9,329 bases of DNA. Origin: Kiloniellaceae bacterium. Its GTDB lineage: Bacteria; Pseudomonadota; Alphaproteobacteria; Kiloniellales; Kiloniellaceae. Positions within the stretch are counted from its first letter, which is position 1. Each line of letters starts with the position of its first letter. Positions 1 to 6,041 of this stretch are shown here, one piece after another. The translations under genes were made by a program, and so were the position numbers. The stretch covers positions 1-9,329 of the forward strand of contig JANQKX010000559.1 of assembly GCA_028280915.1 (NCBI GenBank). Reading direction: 5' to 3'. The notes under the pieces were generated by a model. That model saw only the letters and a list, made by a program, of their open reading frames with translations, had not been told where the DNA came from and did not search any database.

Positions 1-474
1 CACTTGCAAGGGCCCCTCGCCGCCGTGATAGGGATCGGCGCCCCAGGCATTGCATTCCGCCCGTTTGAAGTAGGGCAGCAAGTCGGAAAAGGTCCAACCG
101 CGACAGCCTTCCTGCGCCCAAACGTCGTAGTCGCGGGCCTGGCCCCGGATGTAGAGCATGGAGTTGATCACGCTGGAGCCGCCAAGCCCCTTGCCCCGGG
201 GCACCGGAATGCATCGCCCGCCGGCGTTTTCCTGCGGCTGAGTCTCGAACAGCCAGTTCAGCTTGGGGTCCACCATGGTCTTGATGTAGCCGGCGGGCAT
301 GTCGACCCACAGGCTTTGGGCCTCGCCGCCCGCCTCCAAGAGGCAGACCGTGGTCTTGGGGTCGGCGGACAGCCGATTGGCCAGCACGCAGCCGGCCGAG
401 CCGGCCCCCACGATCACAAAATCATAGCTGCCCACATCGCTTGGTTCCGGGACCGGGGCGGGGGACGCGGTCAT
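1..474 (-). CDS. GMC family FAD-dependent oxidoreductase (choline dehydrogenase-like), N-terminal part only
   Basis: This is the first 158 residues of a flavoenzyme of the glucose-methanol-choline family; the gene continues past the left edge, and full members are usually 500-570 residues. The protein opens with a short Ala/Pro-rich tail, then the Rossmann FAD-binding motif GAGSAG (residues 23-28) and EAGG at 47-50, which ends the second strand and should bind the ribose. The GMC signature 1 is clear at residues 94-117 (GKGLGGSSVIN, then SMLYIRG). Family knowledge says such enzymes oxidise an alcohol group to an aldehyde or ketone. The start ATG (472-474) overlaps the TGA stop of the upstream RidA gene as ATGA, so translation is probably coupled and the two genes form one leftward operon. 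The nearby divergent aldehyde dehydrogenase would suit the aldehyde product. Choline, a polyol, an amino-alcohol or a polyether are all possible substrates; the substrate-binding half lies outside the window. Confidence 0.93.
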   Translation of the reverse strand, partial: MTASPAPVPEPSDVGSYDFVIVGAGSAGCVLANRLSADPKTTVCLLEAGGEAQSLWVDMPAGYIKTMVDPKLNWLFETQPQENAGGRCIPVPRGKGLGGSSVINSMLYIRGQARDYDVWAQEGCRGWTFSDLLPYFKRAECNAWGADPYHGGEGPLQV

Positions 475-875
475 TGCGGGGAATAGGCCACCACTTCCAC
501 CTCGACCCGCACGTCGACCAGAAGCTCGCTGATCACGGCAGAGCGCGCCGGCGGTTCTTCCGGGAAGTATTCGCCGTAAACCGCGTTGAAACCGGGGAAG
601 TCCGCCCGGTCCCGCAGCCAGACCATGGCCTTGATCACATCGCCCAGGCCGCAGCCGGCCTCGTCCAGGATCGCCTTGACTTGGTCCAGGGTCACCCGGG
701 TTTGATCCTCAATGCTGCCCTCGGTCATGGGCGCGCCGTCTTTCAGGGGCACCTGTCCGGTGACATAGACCATGTCGCCGGCGCGCACGGCGCGGGAGAG
801 GGACAGGCGGCGGCCGTTGATGATCAAGGGCTGACCGATGACTTGTTTTTTCCGGCTGGTAGGGGGTTGGCTCAT
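471..875 (-). CDS. RidA/YjgF/YER057c/UK114 family protein (probable imine/enamine deaminase)
   Basis: A 134-residue protein, the usual length for the RidA family, whose best-known members hydrolyse reactive imine/enamine intermediates to keto compounds as cytoplasmic trimers. Seen in the sequence: the core VRAGDMVYVTGQVP (residues 30-43), the helix around DQVKAILDEAGCGLGDVIKAMVWL, and the C-terminal PPARSAV followed by VEVEVVAY. Arg111 and Glu126 have the same 15-residue spacing as the carboxylate-binding Arg105 and the Glu120 of E. coli RidA, so deaminase-type chemistry is plausible. The ATG start has a GGAG at 887-890, a somewhat long 11 bases away. It is the first gene of a leftward operon, and its TGA overlaps the GMC oxidoreductase start. 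The context suggests it handles an unstable nitrogen-containing intermediate of the same catabolic route. Its exact Rid subfamily cannot be settled by eye. Confidence 0.92.
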   Translation of the reverse strand: MSQPPTSRKKQVIGQPLIINGRRLSLSRAVRAGDMVYVTGQVPLKDGAPMTEGSIEDQTRVTLDQVKAILDEAGCGLGDVIKAMVWLRDRADFPGFNAVYGEYFPEEPPARSAVISELLVDVRVEVEVVAYSPQ

Positions 876-896
876 GGGCGTAAGGTCTCCGATTCA

Positions 897-931
897 GGGG
901 CGGGGTTCGCTGACTAGATTATCCCCGCCCC
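897..931. repeat. Perfect 9-bp GC-rich inverted repeat around the ridA -10 region
   Basis: GGGGCGGGG at 897-905 is matched exactly by CCCCGCCCC at 923-931, with 17 bases between. The gap contains the predicted -10 element and start site of the leftward RidA promoter. With the start site near 911 the right arm would not be transcribed leftward, so this is more likely a DNA-level site (paired half-sites about 26 bp apart, centre to centre) than an RNA hairpin. No T run follows on either strand, which argues against a terminator. Chance in GC-rich DNA remains possible. Confidence 0.45.
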
Positions 932-945
932 GTCGTGAGTTGCAA
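918..945 (-). promoter_or_regulatory. Predicted sigma70-type promoter for the RidA-GMC operon
   Basis: On the minus strand the -35 is TTGCAA (940-945, 4 of 6 matches to TTGACA) and the -10 is GATAAT (918-923, 5 of 6 matches to TATAAT), with a 16-bp spacer. Transcription would start near 911, giving a leader of about 36 bases before the RidA ATG. The 17-bp palindrome at 950-966 sits directly upstream of this -35. Confidence 0.5.
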
Positions 946-949
946 ATGC

Positions 950-966
950 TCGACAGGCGCTGTCGA
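950..966. promoter_or_regulatory. 17-bp perfect palindrome, probable operator shared by the divergent operons
   Basis: TCGACAGgcgCTGTCGA: 7-bp arms match perfectly around a 3-base centre, the usual form of a dimeric repressor or activator site. It lies between the divergent RidA and aldehyde dehydrogenase genes, about 5 bp upstream of the leftward -35 and 80 bp before the rightward start codon. One protein bound here could act on both units. I do not recognise the motif as a known box, and no regulator gene lies in the window; it may lie beyond the left edge. Confidence 0.5.
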
Positions 967-1031
967 AAATGTACCATGGCAAACCGAGAATCCGGCCCAT
1001 AAAGCCGTTGGAGAAAAACCCGAGATTTGCT

Positions 1032-1040
1032 GGGGAGGAA
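1032..1040 (+). promoter_or_regulatory. Strong ribosome binding site that sets the aldehyde dehydrogenase start
   Basis: GGGGAGGAA closely matches the anti-Shine-Dalgarno complement. Its AGGA core ends 6 bases before ATG 1046, which decides between this start and the longer in-frame GTG at 935. Confidence 0.75.
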
Positions 1041-1045
1041 AGAGT

Positions 1046-2530
1046 ATGTCCGAATTGAAACGCTATCAGATGCTGATCGACGGCGAGTGGGTGGACGCGG
1101 GCGACGGGCAGACCTTTGAAAGCCTCAACCCGGCCACCGGCGCCGCCTGGGCCGAAATTCCCGCCGCCACGGCCGAAGACGTAGATCGGGCGGTCGCCGC
1201 GGCCCACCGGGCCTATTCCCAAGGTCCCTGGTCCAAGATGACCGCCACCCAGCGCGGCAAGTTGCTGCGCAAGCTGGGCGATCTTCTGGCGGACAACTCC
1301 GAGCACCTGGGCCGCACGGAGTCTGTTGACACGGGCAAGCTCTTCAAGGAGACCCGCTGGCAGGCGGCCTATATCGCCGATTTTTTCCACTACTACGCCG
1401 GCCTGGCCGACAAGGTGCATGGCGATACCTTTCCCATCGACAAGCCGGACCTCTGCGTCTTTACCCTTCGCGAACCCTTGGGCGTGATCGCCGCGGTGGT
1501 GCCGTGGAACTCCCAGCTGTTCTTGACCGCGGTGAAGCTGGGACCGGCTTTGGCCGCGGGCAACGCGGTGGTGTTGAAGGCCTCGGAACATGCCTCGGCA
1601 GCCATGCTGGAATTCGGCAAGCTGATCGAGGCAGCGGGCATTCCGCCGGGGGTGGTCAACATCGTCACCGGTTTCGGCGAGCCCTGCGGACGGGTCTTGA
1701 CCACCCATCCCCTGGTGACCCGCATCAGCTTTACCGGTGGACCCGAGACCGCCCGCCACATCGTACGCAATTCGGCCGAGAACTTTGCCGAGGTGTCCCT
1801 GGAATTGGGCGGCAAGTCGCCCTTCATGGTGTTGGACGATGCTGATCTGGAAAGCGCCGCCAACGGGTCCGTCGCGGGCATCTTCGGTGCCAGCGGCCAG
1901 AGCTGCGTGGCCGGCTCGCGGGTTTATCTGCACGACAGCATCGCCGACGACTTCCTGGATCGCTTGGTCAATCAGGCCCGCCAGATCAAGATCGGCGACC
2001 CCCTGGCGGAGGAGACACAAATGGGGCCGCTGGCCACTCTTGGGCAGCTGAAGCATATCGAAAAGGAGGTGGCCCACGCCAAGGAGCAAGGTGCCAACAT
2101 CCTGCACGGCGGCCGCCCGCCGGCCCAGCTGAACGCGGGTTGGTTTTACGAGCCCACGATCGTCGACTGCCCGGCCCAGGATTTGCGTATCGTGGACACG
2201 GAACTCTTCGGCCCGGTGGTCAGCGTGCTGCGCTTCAAGACCGAGGAAGAGCTGATCGAAAAGGCCAATGATACCAAGTACGGCCTGGCCTGCGGTATCT
2301 TCACCCGTGACGTGGCCCGCGCCCTGCGCCTGGCCAAGGCGACCCGGGCGGGGATTGTTTGGGTCAATACCTACCGCGTGGTGTCCCCGATTGCCGAATT
2401 TGGCGGCTACAAGGATTCCGGTTACGGCCGTGAAAGCGGCTTCCAGGCGATTTATGATTACACCCGGCCCAAGACCGTTTGGGTCAATACCTCCAGCGAA
2501 CCCATTGCCAATCCTTTTGTCATGCGCTGA
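1046..2530 (+). CDS. NAD(P)-dependent aldehyde dehydrogenase (ALDH superfamily)
   Basis: A complete 494-residue aldehyde dehydrogenase, normal length for the family, which oxidises an aldehyde to the carboxylic acid with NAD(P)+ in the cytoplasm. All key residues are visible: the oxyanion-hole Asn155 in VVPWNSQ, cofactor-binding Lys178 in VVLKASEHAS, the FTGG motif at 229-232, the general base Glu253 in LELGGKSP, the nucleophile Cys287 in GQSCVAG, and ELFGP at 386-390, where Glu386 is the usual ribose-binding residue. The start is chosen because ATG 1046 follows a strong GGGGAGGAA Shine-Dalgarno (1032-1040). The frame is open 37 codons further upstream, to a GTG at 935, but that would cover the palindrome and has no ribosome site. 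It heads a rightward operon with the racemase-like gene and is divergent from RidA-GMC. It most likely takes the aldehyde made by the GMC enzyme. Betaine-aldehyde or other amino-aldehyde activity is possible but not proven. Confidence 0.96.
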   Translation: MSELKRYQMLIDGEWVDAGDGQTFESLNPATGAAWAEIPAATAEDVDRAVAAAHRAYSQGPWSKMTATQRGKLLRKLGDLLADNSEHLGRTESVDTGKLFKETRWQAAYIADFFHYYAGLADKVHGDTFPIDKPDLCVFTLREPLGVIAAVVPWNSQLFLTAVKLGPALAAGNAVVLKASEHASAAMLEFGKLIEAAGIPPGVVNIVTGFGEPCGRVLTTHPLVTRISFTGGPETARHIVRNSAENFAEVSLELGGKSPFMVLDDADLESAANGSVAGIFGASGQSCVAGSRVYLHDSIADDFLDRLVNQARQIKIGDPLAEETQMGPLATLGQLKHIEKEVAHAKEQGANILHGGRPPAQLNAGWFYEPTIVDCPAQDLRIVDTELFGPVVSVLRFKTEEELIEKANDTKYGLACGIFTRDVARALRLAKATRAGIVWVNTYRVVSPIAEFGGYKDSGYGRESGFQAIYDYTRPKTVWVNTSSEPIANPFVMR

Positions 2531-2549
2531 GGAAAAAGGGGGACGGGTG

Positions 2550-3341
2550 ATGCCGCAAGCTGAGTCCTTTGCCAGTGACCCCGTCACCGGAACGGTGCGG
2601 TTGGACGGTGGGCCGGGGCGCTATCGGATCGGCCTGGTCGTCTTGGGGTCGGACTATGCTACCGAACGGGACTTCATGAACATGCGCGCGGGTATGGATG
2701 GCACGGCGGATGACGTGGCAATCTATACCAGCCGCGTGCGCAACATCAATCCCGTGACCATCGAGAACCTGCGGAAAATGTCCCCGTTATTGGGCGACTC
2801 GGCCGACCTCCTTATTCCCGAGGGCCGGCTGGATGTGGTGGCCTATAGCTGCACCTCGGCCACGGTGGCCATCGGCTATGACGGGGTGGCCGGGGCTATC
2901 CGCGAGGCCCGCCCCGGCATTCCCGTGGTCACGCCCCTGACCGCGGCGCAGGCGGCGCTAAAGGTCCTGGGTGCCCGGCGGATCGCCGTGCTGACACCCT
3001 ACATCGACGACGTGAACCGCCCCATGGCGGCGGTCTTGGAATCCTCCGGCCTTGAAATCGCCGCCTTCACCGCTTTCCAGATGGAAGACGACAACGACAT
3101 GGCCCGCATTCCGCCGGAGGCCATCCATGATGCCGCCTTACAGGCCGACCGGCCTGAGGCCGAGGCGCTTTTTATTTCTTGCACTGCCATTCGGTCGGTC
3201 GATGTGGTGGCCCGAATCGAGGAGTCCCTGGGCAAGCCGGTGGTGACCTCCAATCAAGCCATGTTCTGGCACAGCTTGCGCCAGGCCGGCTGCCAAGAAC
3301 CGGTTTCCGGTTACGGCCGCTTGCCCGGTCTTCCCCTTTAA
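2550..3341 (+). CDS. Asp/Glu racemase-superfamily protein, maleate isomerase / arylmalonate decarboxylase / EutA type
   Basis: A 263-residue protein of the two-domain fold shared by maleate cis-trans isomerase, arylmalonate decarboxylase, hydantoin racemase and EutA of ectoine utilisation. Each half carries a catalytic-type cysteine: Cys101 in VAYSCTSATVAIG and Cys211 in LFISCTAIRSVDV. Family knowledge is that isomerases and racemases keep both cysteines while the decarboxylase keeps only the second, so this looks like an isomerase or racemase. The SGYGRL near the C-terminus (253-258) is typical of the group. ATG 2550 is preceded by AGGGGGA (2537-2543); the frame is open further upstream inside the aldehyde dehydrogenase gene, but that part is a shadow. 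The gene starts 19 bp after the aldehyde dehydrogenase stop, so the two are cotranscribed. The family is clear; the substrate (maleate-like diacid, amino acid or an ectoine intermediate) is not. An 18-bp duplication straddles the stop codon and may have reshaped the C-terminus. Confidence 0.85.
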   Translation: MPQAESFASDPVTGTVRLDGGPGRYRIGLVVLGSDYATERDFMNMRAGMDGTADDVAIYTSRVRNINPVTIENLRKMSPLLGDSADLLIPEGRLDVVAYSCTSATVAIGYDGVAGAIREARPGIPVVTPLTAAQAALKVLGARRIAVLTPYIDDVNRPMAAVLESSGLEIAAFTAFQMEDDNDMARIPPEAIHDAALQADRPEAEALFISCTAIRSVDVVARIEESLGKPVVTSNQAMFWHSLRQAGCQEPVSGYGRLPGLPL

Positions 3342-3360
3342 CCCGGTCTTCCCCCTTTGA
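3324..3360. repeat. Tandem 18/19-bp duplication across the racemase-like stop codon
   Basis: CCCGGTCTTCCCCTTTAA (3324-3341) is followed at once by CCCGGTCTTCCCCCTTTGA (3342-3360). The second copy differs by one inserted C and one A-to-G change, and its last three bases are TGA. The first copy supplies the last codons and the stop of the racemase-like gene. This is typical of slippage or a short tandem duplication. Confidence 0.8.
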
Positions 3361-3449
3361 TCACGTCCGCCGCCCCGAGCGCGGTAACTTATGCCGGGCG
3401 GGGGCAGGTGTTTTGGCGTTCCGTGCGGGCCGGCGGGTTGATTTTTGCG

Positions 3450-3477
3450 TTAACCCCAAACATTTGCCTGTTATAAA
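3450..3477 (+). promoter_or_regulatory. pgi: Predicted extended -10 promoter for pgi
   Basis: TGTTATAAA (3469-3477) is a TGn-extended -10 with TATAAA, 5 of 6 matches to the sigma70 consensus. A weak -35, TTAACC (3450-3455), stands 16 bp upstream. Transcription would start near 3484, giving a leader of about 78 bases. It gives pgi its own promoter instead of read-through from the racemase-like gene. Confidence 0.5.
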
Positions 3478-3519
3478 CACCTTCAATGATAGTTGGTTGA
3501 AACCAAGGTTTAGGTGTTT
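3475..3519. promoter_or_regulatory. Nested inverted repeats over the pgi promoter and early leader
   Basis: The outer arms AAACACCT (3475-3482) and AGGTGTTT (3512-3519) match perfectly over 8 bp. Inside them is TTGGTTGAAACCAA (3493-3506), 6-bp arms around a 2-base centre. The outer left arm overlaps the -10 element and the inner palindrome lies about 10-23 bases after the predicted start, the usual place for a repressor site. The inner spacers are unequal (10 and 5 bases), so one continuous hairpin is less natural than a protein-binding site, but an RNA structure in the leader is not excluded. Confidence 0.4.
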
Positions 3520-3561
3520 GTGCCGTTGAATTGCCCCATGAGCTTCCCATAGGTAGGCCCG

Positions 3562-5229
3562 ATGCTGTCGCCCCATATGCTGCCGGCCTGGAAGGCCCTG
3601 TTGGCCCACCACGAAGAGGTCGCGCCGCTGCACCTGCGCGATCTTTTTGCCGGTGATCCGGACCGCTTTGACCGCTTTTCCGTTTGCCTGGACGATTTCC
3701 TCTTGGACTTTTCCAAGAACCGCATCACCGAGCAGACCTTTCGTCTACTGATGGAGCTGGCGCGGGACGCGGGGGTGAAGGGCTGGCGCGACCGCATGTT
3801 GGCCGGGGAGCCCATCAACAATACGGAAGACCGGGCGGTGCTACATATCGCCCTGCGGCGCCCCGCCGATCAGCCCTTGGAGCTGGCGGGACAAGACATC
3901 ATGCCCGCGGTGGAGGCCGTGCGCCGCCAGATCGCGGACTTCAGCCGGCGGCTGCGCGGAGGCGACTGGCGCGGCTTTACCGGCCAGCCCATCCAAGACG
4001 TGGTGAACATCGGCATCGGCGGCTCGGACCTGGGCCCTAAAATGGTTTGCGAGGCGCTGAAGCCCTACCAATCGCCCGATTTGCGCAGTCATTTTGTGTC
4101 CAACGTGGACGGTGCCCATCTGGCCGATACCCTGGCCGGCTTGGACCCGGCCCGGTGCCTTTTCATCATTGCCTCCAAGACCTTTACCACCCAGGAGACC
4201 ATGGCCAACGCGGCGTCGGCGCGGGTTTGGCTGGTGGATCGCTTGGGCGACGCGGCCGCCGTGTCACGGCACTTTGTGGCCGTTTCCACCAACCAGGCCG
4301 CGGTCAGGGATTTCGGCATCGATCCCGCCAACATGTTCGCCTTCTGGGACTGGGTCGGCGGGCGTTATTCCCTCTGGTCCGCCATCGGCCTGCCCATTGC
4401 CCTGGCGGTGGGCGCGGAGCGCTTTTTCGAGCTGCTGGACGGGGCGCACCGGATGGACGAGCATTTCCGCACCGCGCCCATGGAAAAGAACATGCCGGTG
4501 ATCCTGGCCCTCTTGGGCATTTGGTACCGCAACTTTTTCGGCGCCTGCAGCCATGCGGTGCTGCCCTACGATCAGCATTTATGCCACCTGCCGTCCTACC
4601 TTCAGCAGTGCGACATGGAGAGCAACGGCAAGTCGGTCAACCGGGCGGGCGAGCCGCTCAAGACCGCCAGCGGGCCGGTGTTGTGGGGCGAGGCGGGCAC
4701 CAACGGGCAGCACGCTTTTTATCAACTGATCCATCAGGGCAGCGAATTGGTGCCGGCGGACTTTATTGCCGCCGCCGAACCCCCCTTGGAAACAGGCGAT
4801 CCCCTTCTGGCGCGCCATCACCCCATTTTGCTGTCGAACTTTTTTGCCCAGGCCGAGGCGCTGATGCGCGGCAAGACCGAAGAAGAAGCCCGCCGGGAGC
4901 TCGAGGACCACGGCCTGGACGAAGAGAAAATTGACCAGCTCGCGCCCCACAAGGTTTTTGCCGGCAACCGGCCCAGCAACGCCATCCTCTTCAGGCACCT
5001 GGACCCGCGAACCTTGGGCATGCTGATCGCCCTTTATGAGCACAAGATCTTCGTGCAGGGCGCCATTTGGGGGGTCAATTCCTTTGACCAATGGGGCGTG
5101 GAGCTGGGCAAGCAGCTGGCCAAGGCGATTTTGCCCGAGCTGGCGGAGAGCGGGGCGGTGACCGGCCACGACAGCTCCACCAACGGCTTGATCAATCACT
5201 ACAAAGACTTGCGATCGACAGAGAGTTAA
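3562..5229 (+). CDS. pgi: Glucose-6-phosphate isomerase
   Basis: A complete 555-residue phosphoglucose isomerase, close to the 549 residues of the E. coli enzyme, that interconverts glucose 6-phosphate and fructose 6-phosphate in the cytoplasm, usually as a dimer. Seen: the phosphate-binding region with NIGIGGSDLGP (149-159) and SKTFTTQET (205-213), signature 1 DWVGGRYSLWSAIG (263-276), QQCDMESNGK (348-357) with the base Glu353, GEAGTNGQHAF with His384, and signature 2 ending FDQWGVELGK with Lys517. All catalytic residues are present. ATG 3562 follows AGGTAGG (3551-3557); a second in-frame ATG five codons later has no ribosome site. The gene appears monocistronic with its own promoter. Its TAA overlaps by four bases the stop of the convergent phosphonate permease gene. 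In this organism it probably serves gluconeogenesis or the return of fructose 6-phosphate to the Entner-Doudoroff or pentose routes; this last point is inference. Confidence 0.98.
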   Translation: MLSPHMLPAWKALLAHHEEVAPLHLRDLFAGDPDRFDRFSVCLDDFLLDFSKNRITEQTFRLLMELARDAGVKGWRDRMLAGEPINNTEDRAVLHIALRRPADQPLELAGQDIMPAVEAVRRQIADFSRRLRGGDWRGFTGQPIQDVVNIGIGGSDLGPKMVCEALKPYQSPDLRSHFVSNVDGAHLADTLAGLDPARCLFIIASKTFTTQETMANAASARVWLVDRLGDAAAVSRHFVAVSTNQAAVRDFGIDPANMFAFWDWVGGRYSLWSAIGLPIALAVGAERFFELLDGAHRMDEHFRTAPMEKNMPVILALLGIWYRNFFGACSHAVLPYDQHLCHLPSYLQQCDMESNGKSVNRAGEPLKTASGPVLWGEAGTNGQHAFYQLIHQGSELVPADFIAAAEPPLETGDPLLARHHPILLSNFFAQAEALMRGKTEEEARRELEDHGLDEEKIDQLAPHKVFAGNRPSNAILFRHLDPRTLGMLIALYEHKIFVQGAIWGVNSFDQWGVELGKQLAKAILPELAESGAVTGHDSSTNGLINHYKDLRSTES

Positions 5230-6041
5230 ATGATGGCGTGGCGGACCTTTGCCGACACCCATTCGCTGAGGATGACCGTCGCAATGATGACAAGGAGAAT
5301 GACGGAGACCTCGGTCCAAGCCAGGCTCAAGATCGAGGCATTGAGCTGAAGGCCGATCCCGCCGGCACCGACCAATCCCAGGACCGTTGACTCGCGTATA
5401 TTGATATCCCAGCGAAAAACGGAAATGCCGGCAAAAGCCGGCAGGATTTGAGGCACAATGCCATAGGCCAGGACCTGCGCGCCACTCGCGCCTGTCGCCG
5501 TTACCGCCTCTACTTGGGTCTCGTCGATTTCCTCAATCGCTTCGTAGAGCAGCTTGGCGCAGAATCCGATGGACCGCAGGCCGATGGCAATCACCCCGGC
5601 GAAGACCCCCGGACCGACGATGGCCACCAGCATAAGCGCCCAGATGAGCGAATTGATGGAGCGCGAGGAAACAATGATGAAAAGCGCAACCGGCCGCACC
5701 AGGGTCCGGCTCGGCGTCGTATTGCGCGCGGCGCAGAAGGCGGTGGGGACGGCGAGCACAAGGGCCAGCAAGGTGCCGAGCGTGGCGATGTTGATGGTAT
5801 CCCACAAGGGCTGCCAAAGCTTCGACATGTACGAGAATTTCGGCGGAACCATGCGTTCGCCCAAATCGGCTGCCTGGTGGTGGGCGTCCAGCACGAAGAA
5901 CCACGTGGTCTTGTCGGAAATCAGCTGCCAGCAGTAAACGAAGATTATCGTCGCGACCAGCCAGCCGGCCCAGATCGCGAGCTGCTTGCCCCGCTCCCGG
6001 TGTTGCCATGTTTTAAGGCCTTGGGTTTCGCGAACCGGCAT
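5226..6041 (-). CDS. phnE2: Phosphonate/phosphite-type ABC transporter, permease subunit 2 (PhnE family)
   Basis: A 271-residue inner-membrane permease of the PhnE family, the last gene of the leftward phnD-phnC-phnE1-phnE2 operon. It has an N-terminal membrane segment (about residues 21-41) followed by a periplasmic loop, then several hydrophobic helices. The EAA-type coupling loop that contacts the ATPase is EAVTATGAS (178-186). The family hallmark RWDINIRES (210-218) is followed by a Gly-rich GLVGAGGIG. I chose ATG 6041, which overlaps the phnE1 stop as TGATG; in-frame GTGs at 6044 and 6053 would add one or four residues. No clear Shine-Dalgarno is present, so translation is probably coupled to phnE1. 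Its stop shares TTAA (5226-5229) with the convergent pgi stop. It should pair with PhnE1 as a heterodimeric channel. Whether the cargo is a phosphonate, phosphite or hypophosphite cannot be told from the permease. Confidence 0.93.
   Translation of the reverse strand: MPVRETQGLKTWQHRERGKQLAIWAGWLVATIIFVYCWQLISDKTTWFFVLDAHHQAADLGERMVPPKFSYMSKLWQPLWDTINIATLGTLLALVLAVPTAFCAARNTTPSRTLVRPVALFIIVSSRSINSLIWALMLVAIVGPGVFAGVIAIGLRSIGFCAKLLYEAIEEIDETQVEAVTATGASGAQVLAYGIVPQILPAFAGISVFRWDINIRESTVLGLVGAGGIGLQLNASILSLAWTEVSVILLVIIATVILSEWVSAKVRHAII

Noticed and set aside
935..1045. A longer aldehyde dehydrogenase start at GTG 935
   Set aside because: It would code through the palindromic operator, lacks a ribosome site, and adds 37 residues not expected for the family. 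ATG 1046 has a strong Shine-Dalgarno.
914..2587. A 557-codon open frame on the minus strand, antisense to the whole aldehyde dehydrogenase gene
   Set aside because: It is rich in Gly, Ala, His and Gln, shows no recognisable domain, and is what high third-position GC in the real gene produces on the opposite strand. The aldehyde dehydrogenase frame has every catalytic motif.
3361..3449. A terminator for the ALDH-racemase operon in the GC-rich part of the gap before pgi, ending at the T run near 3442
   Set aside because: No local stem of useful length directly precedes the T run; the best complementary arms (3367-3377 and 3426-3436) are 48 bases apart with a mismatch.
4579..5319. A 246-codon minus-strand frame antisense to the end of pgi and extending past its stop
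   Set aside because: A composition shadow of pgi; it runs through the convergent phnE2 end in another frame and resembles no family.
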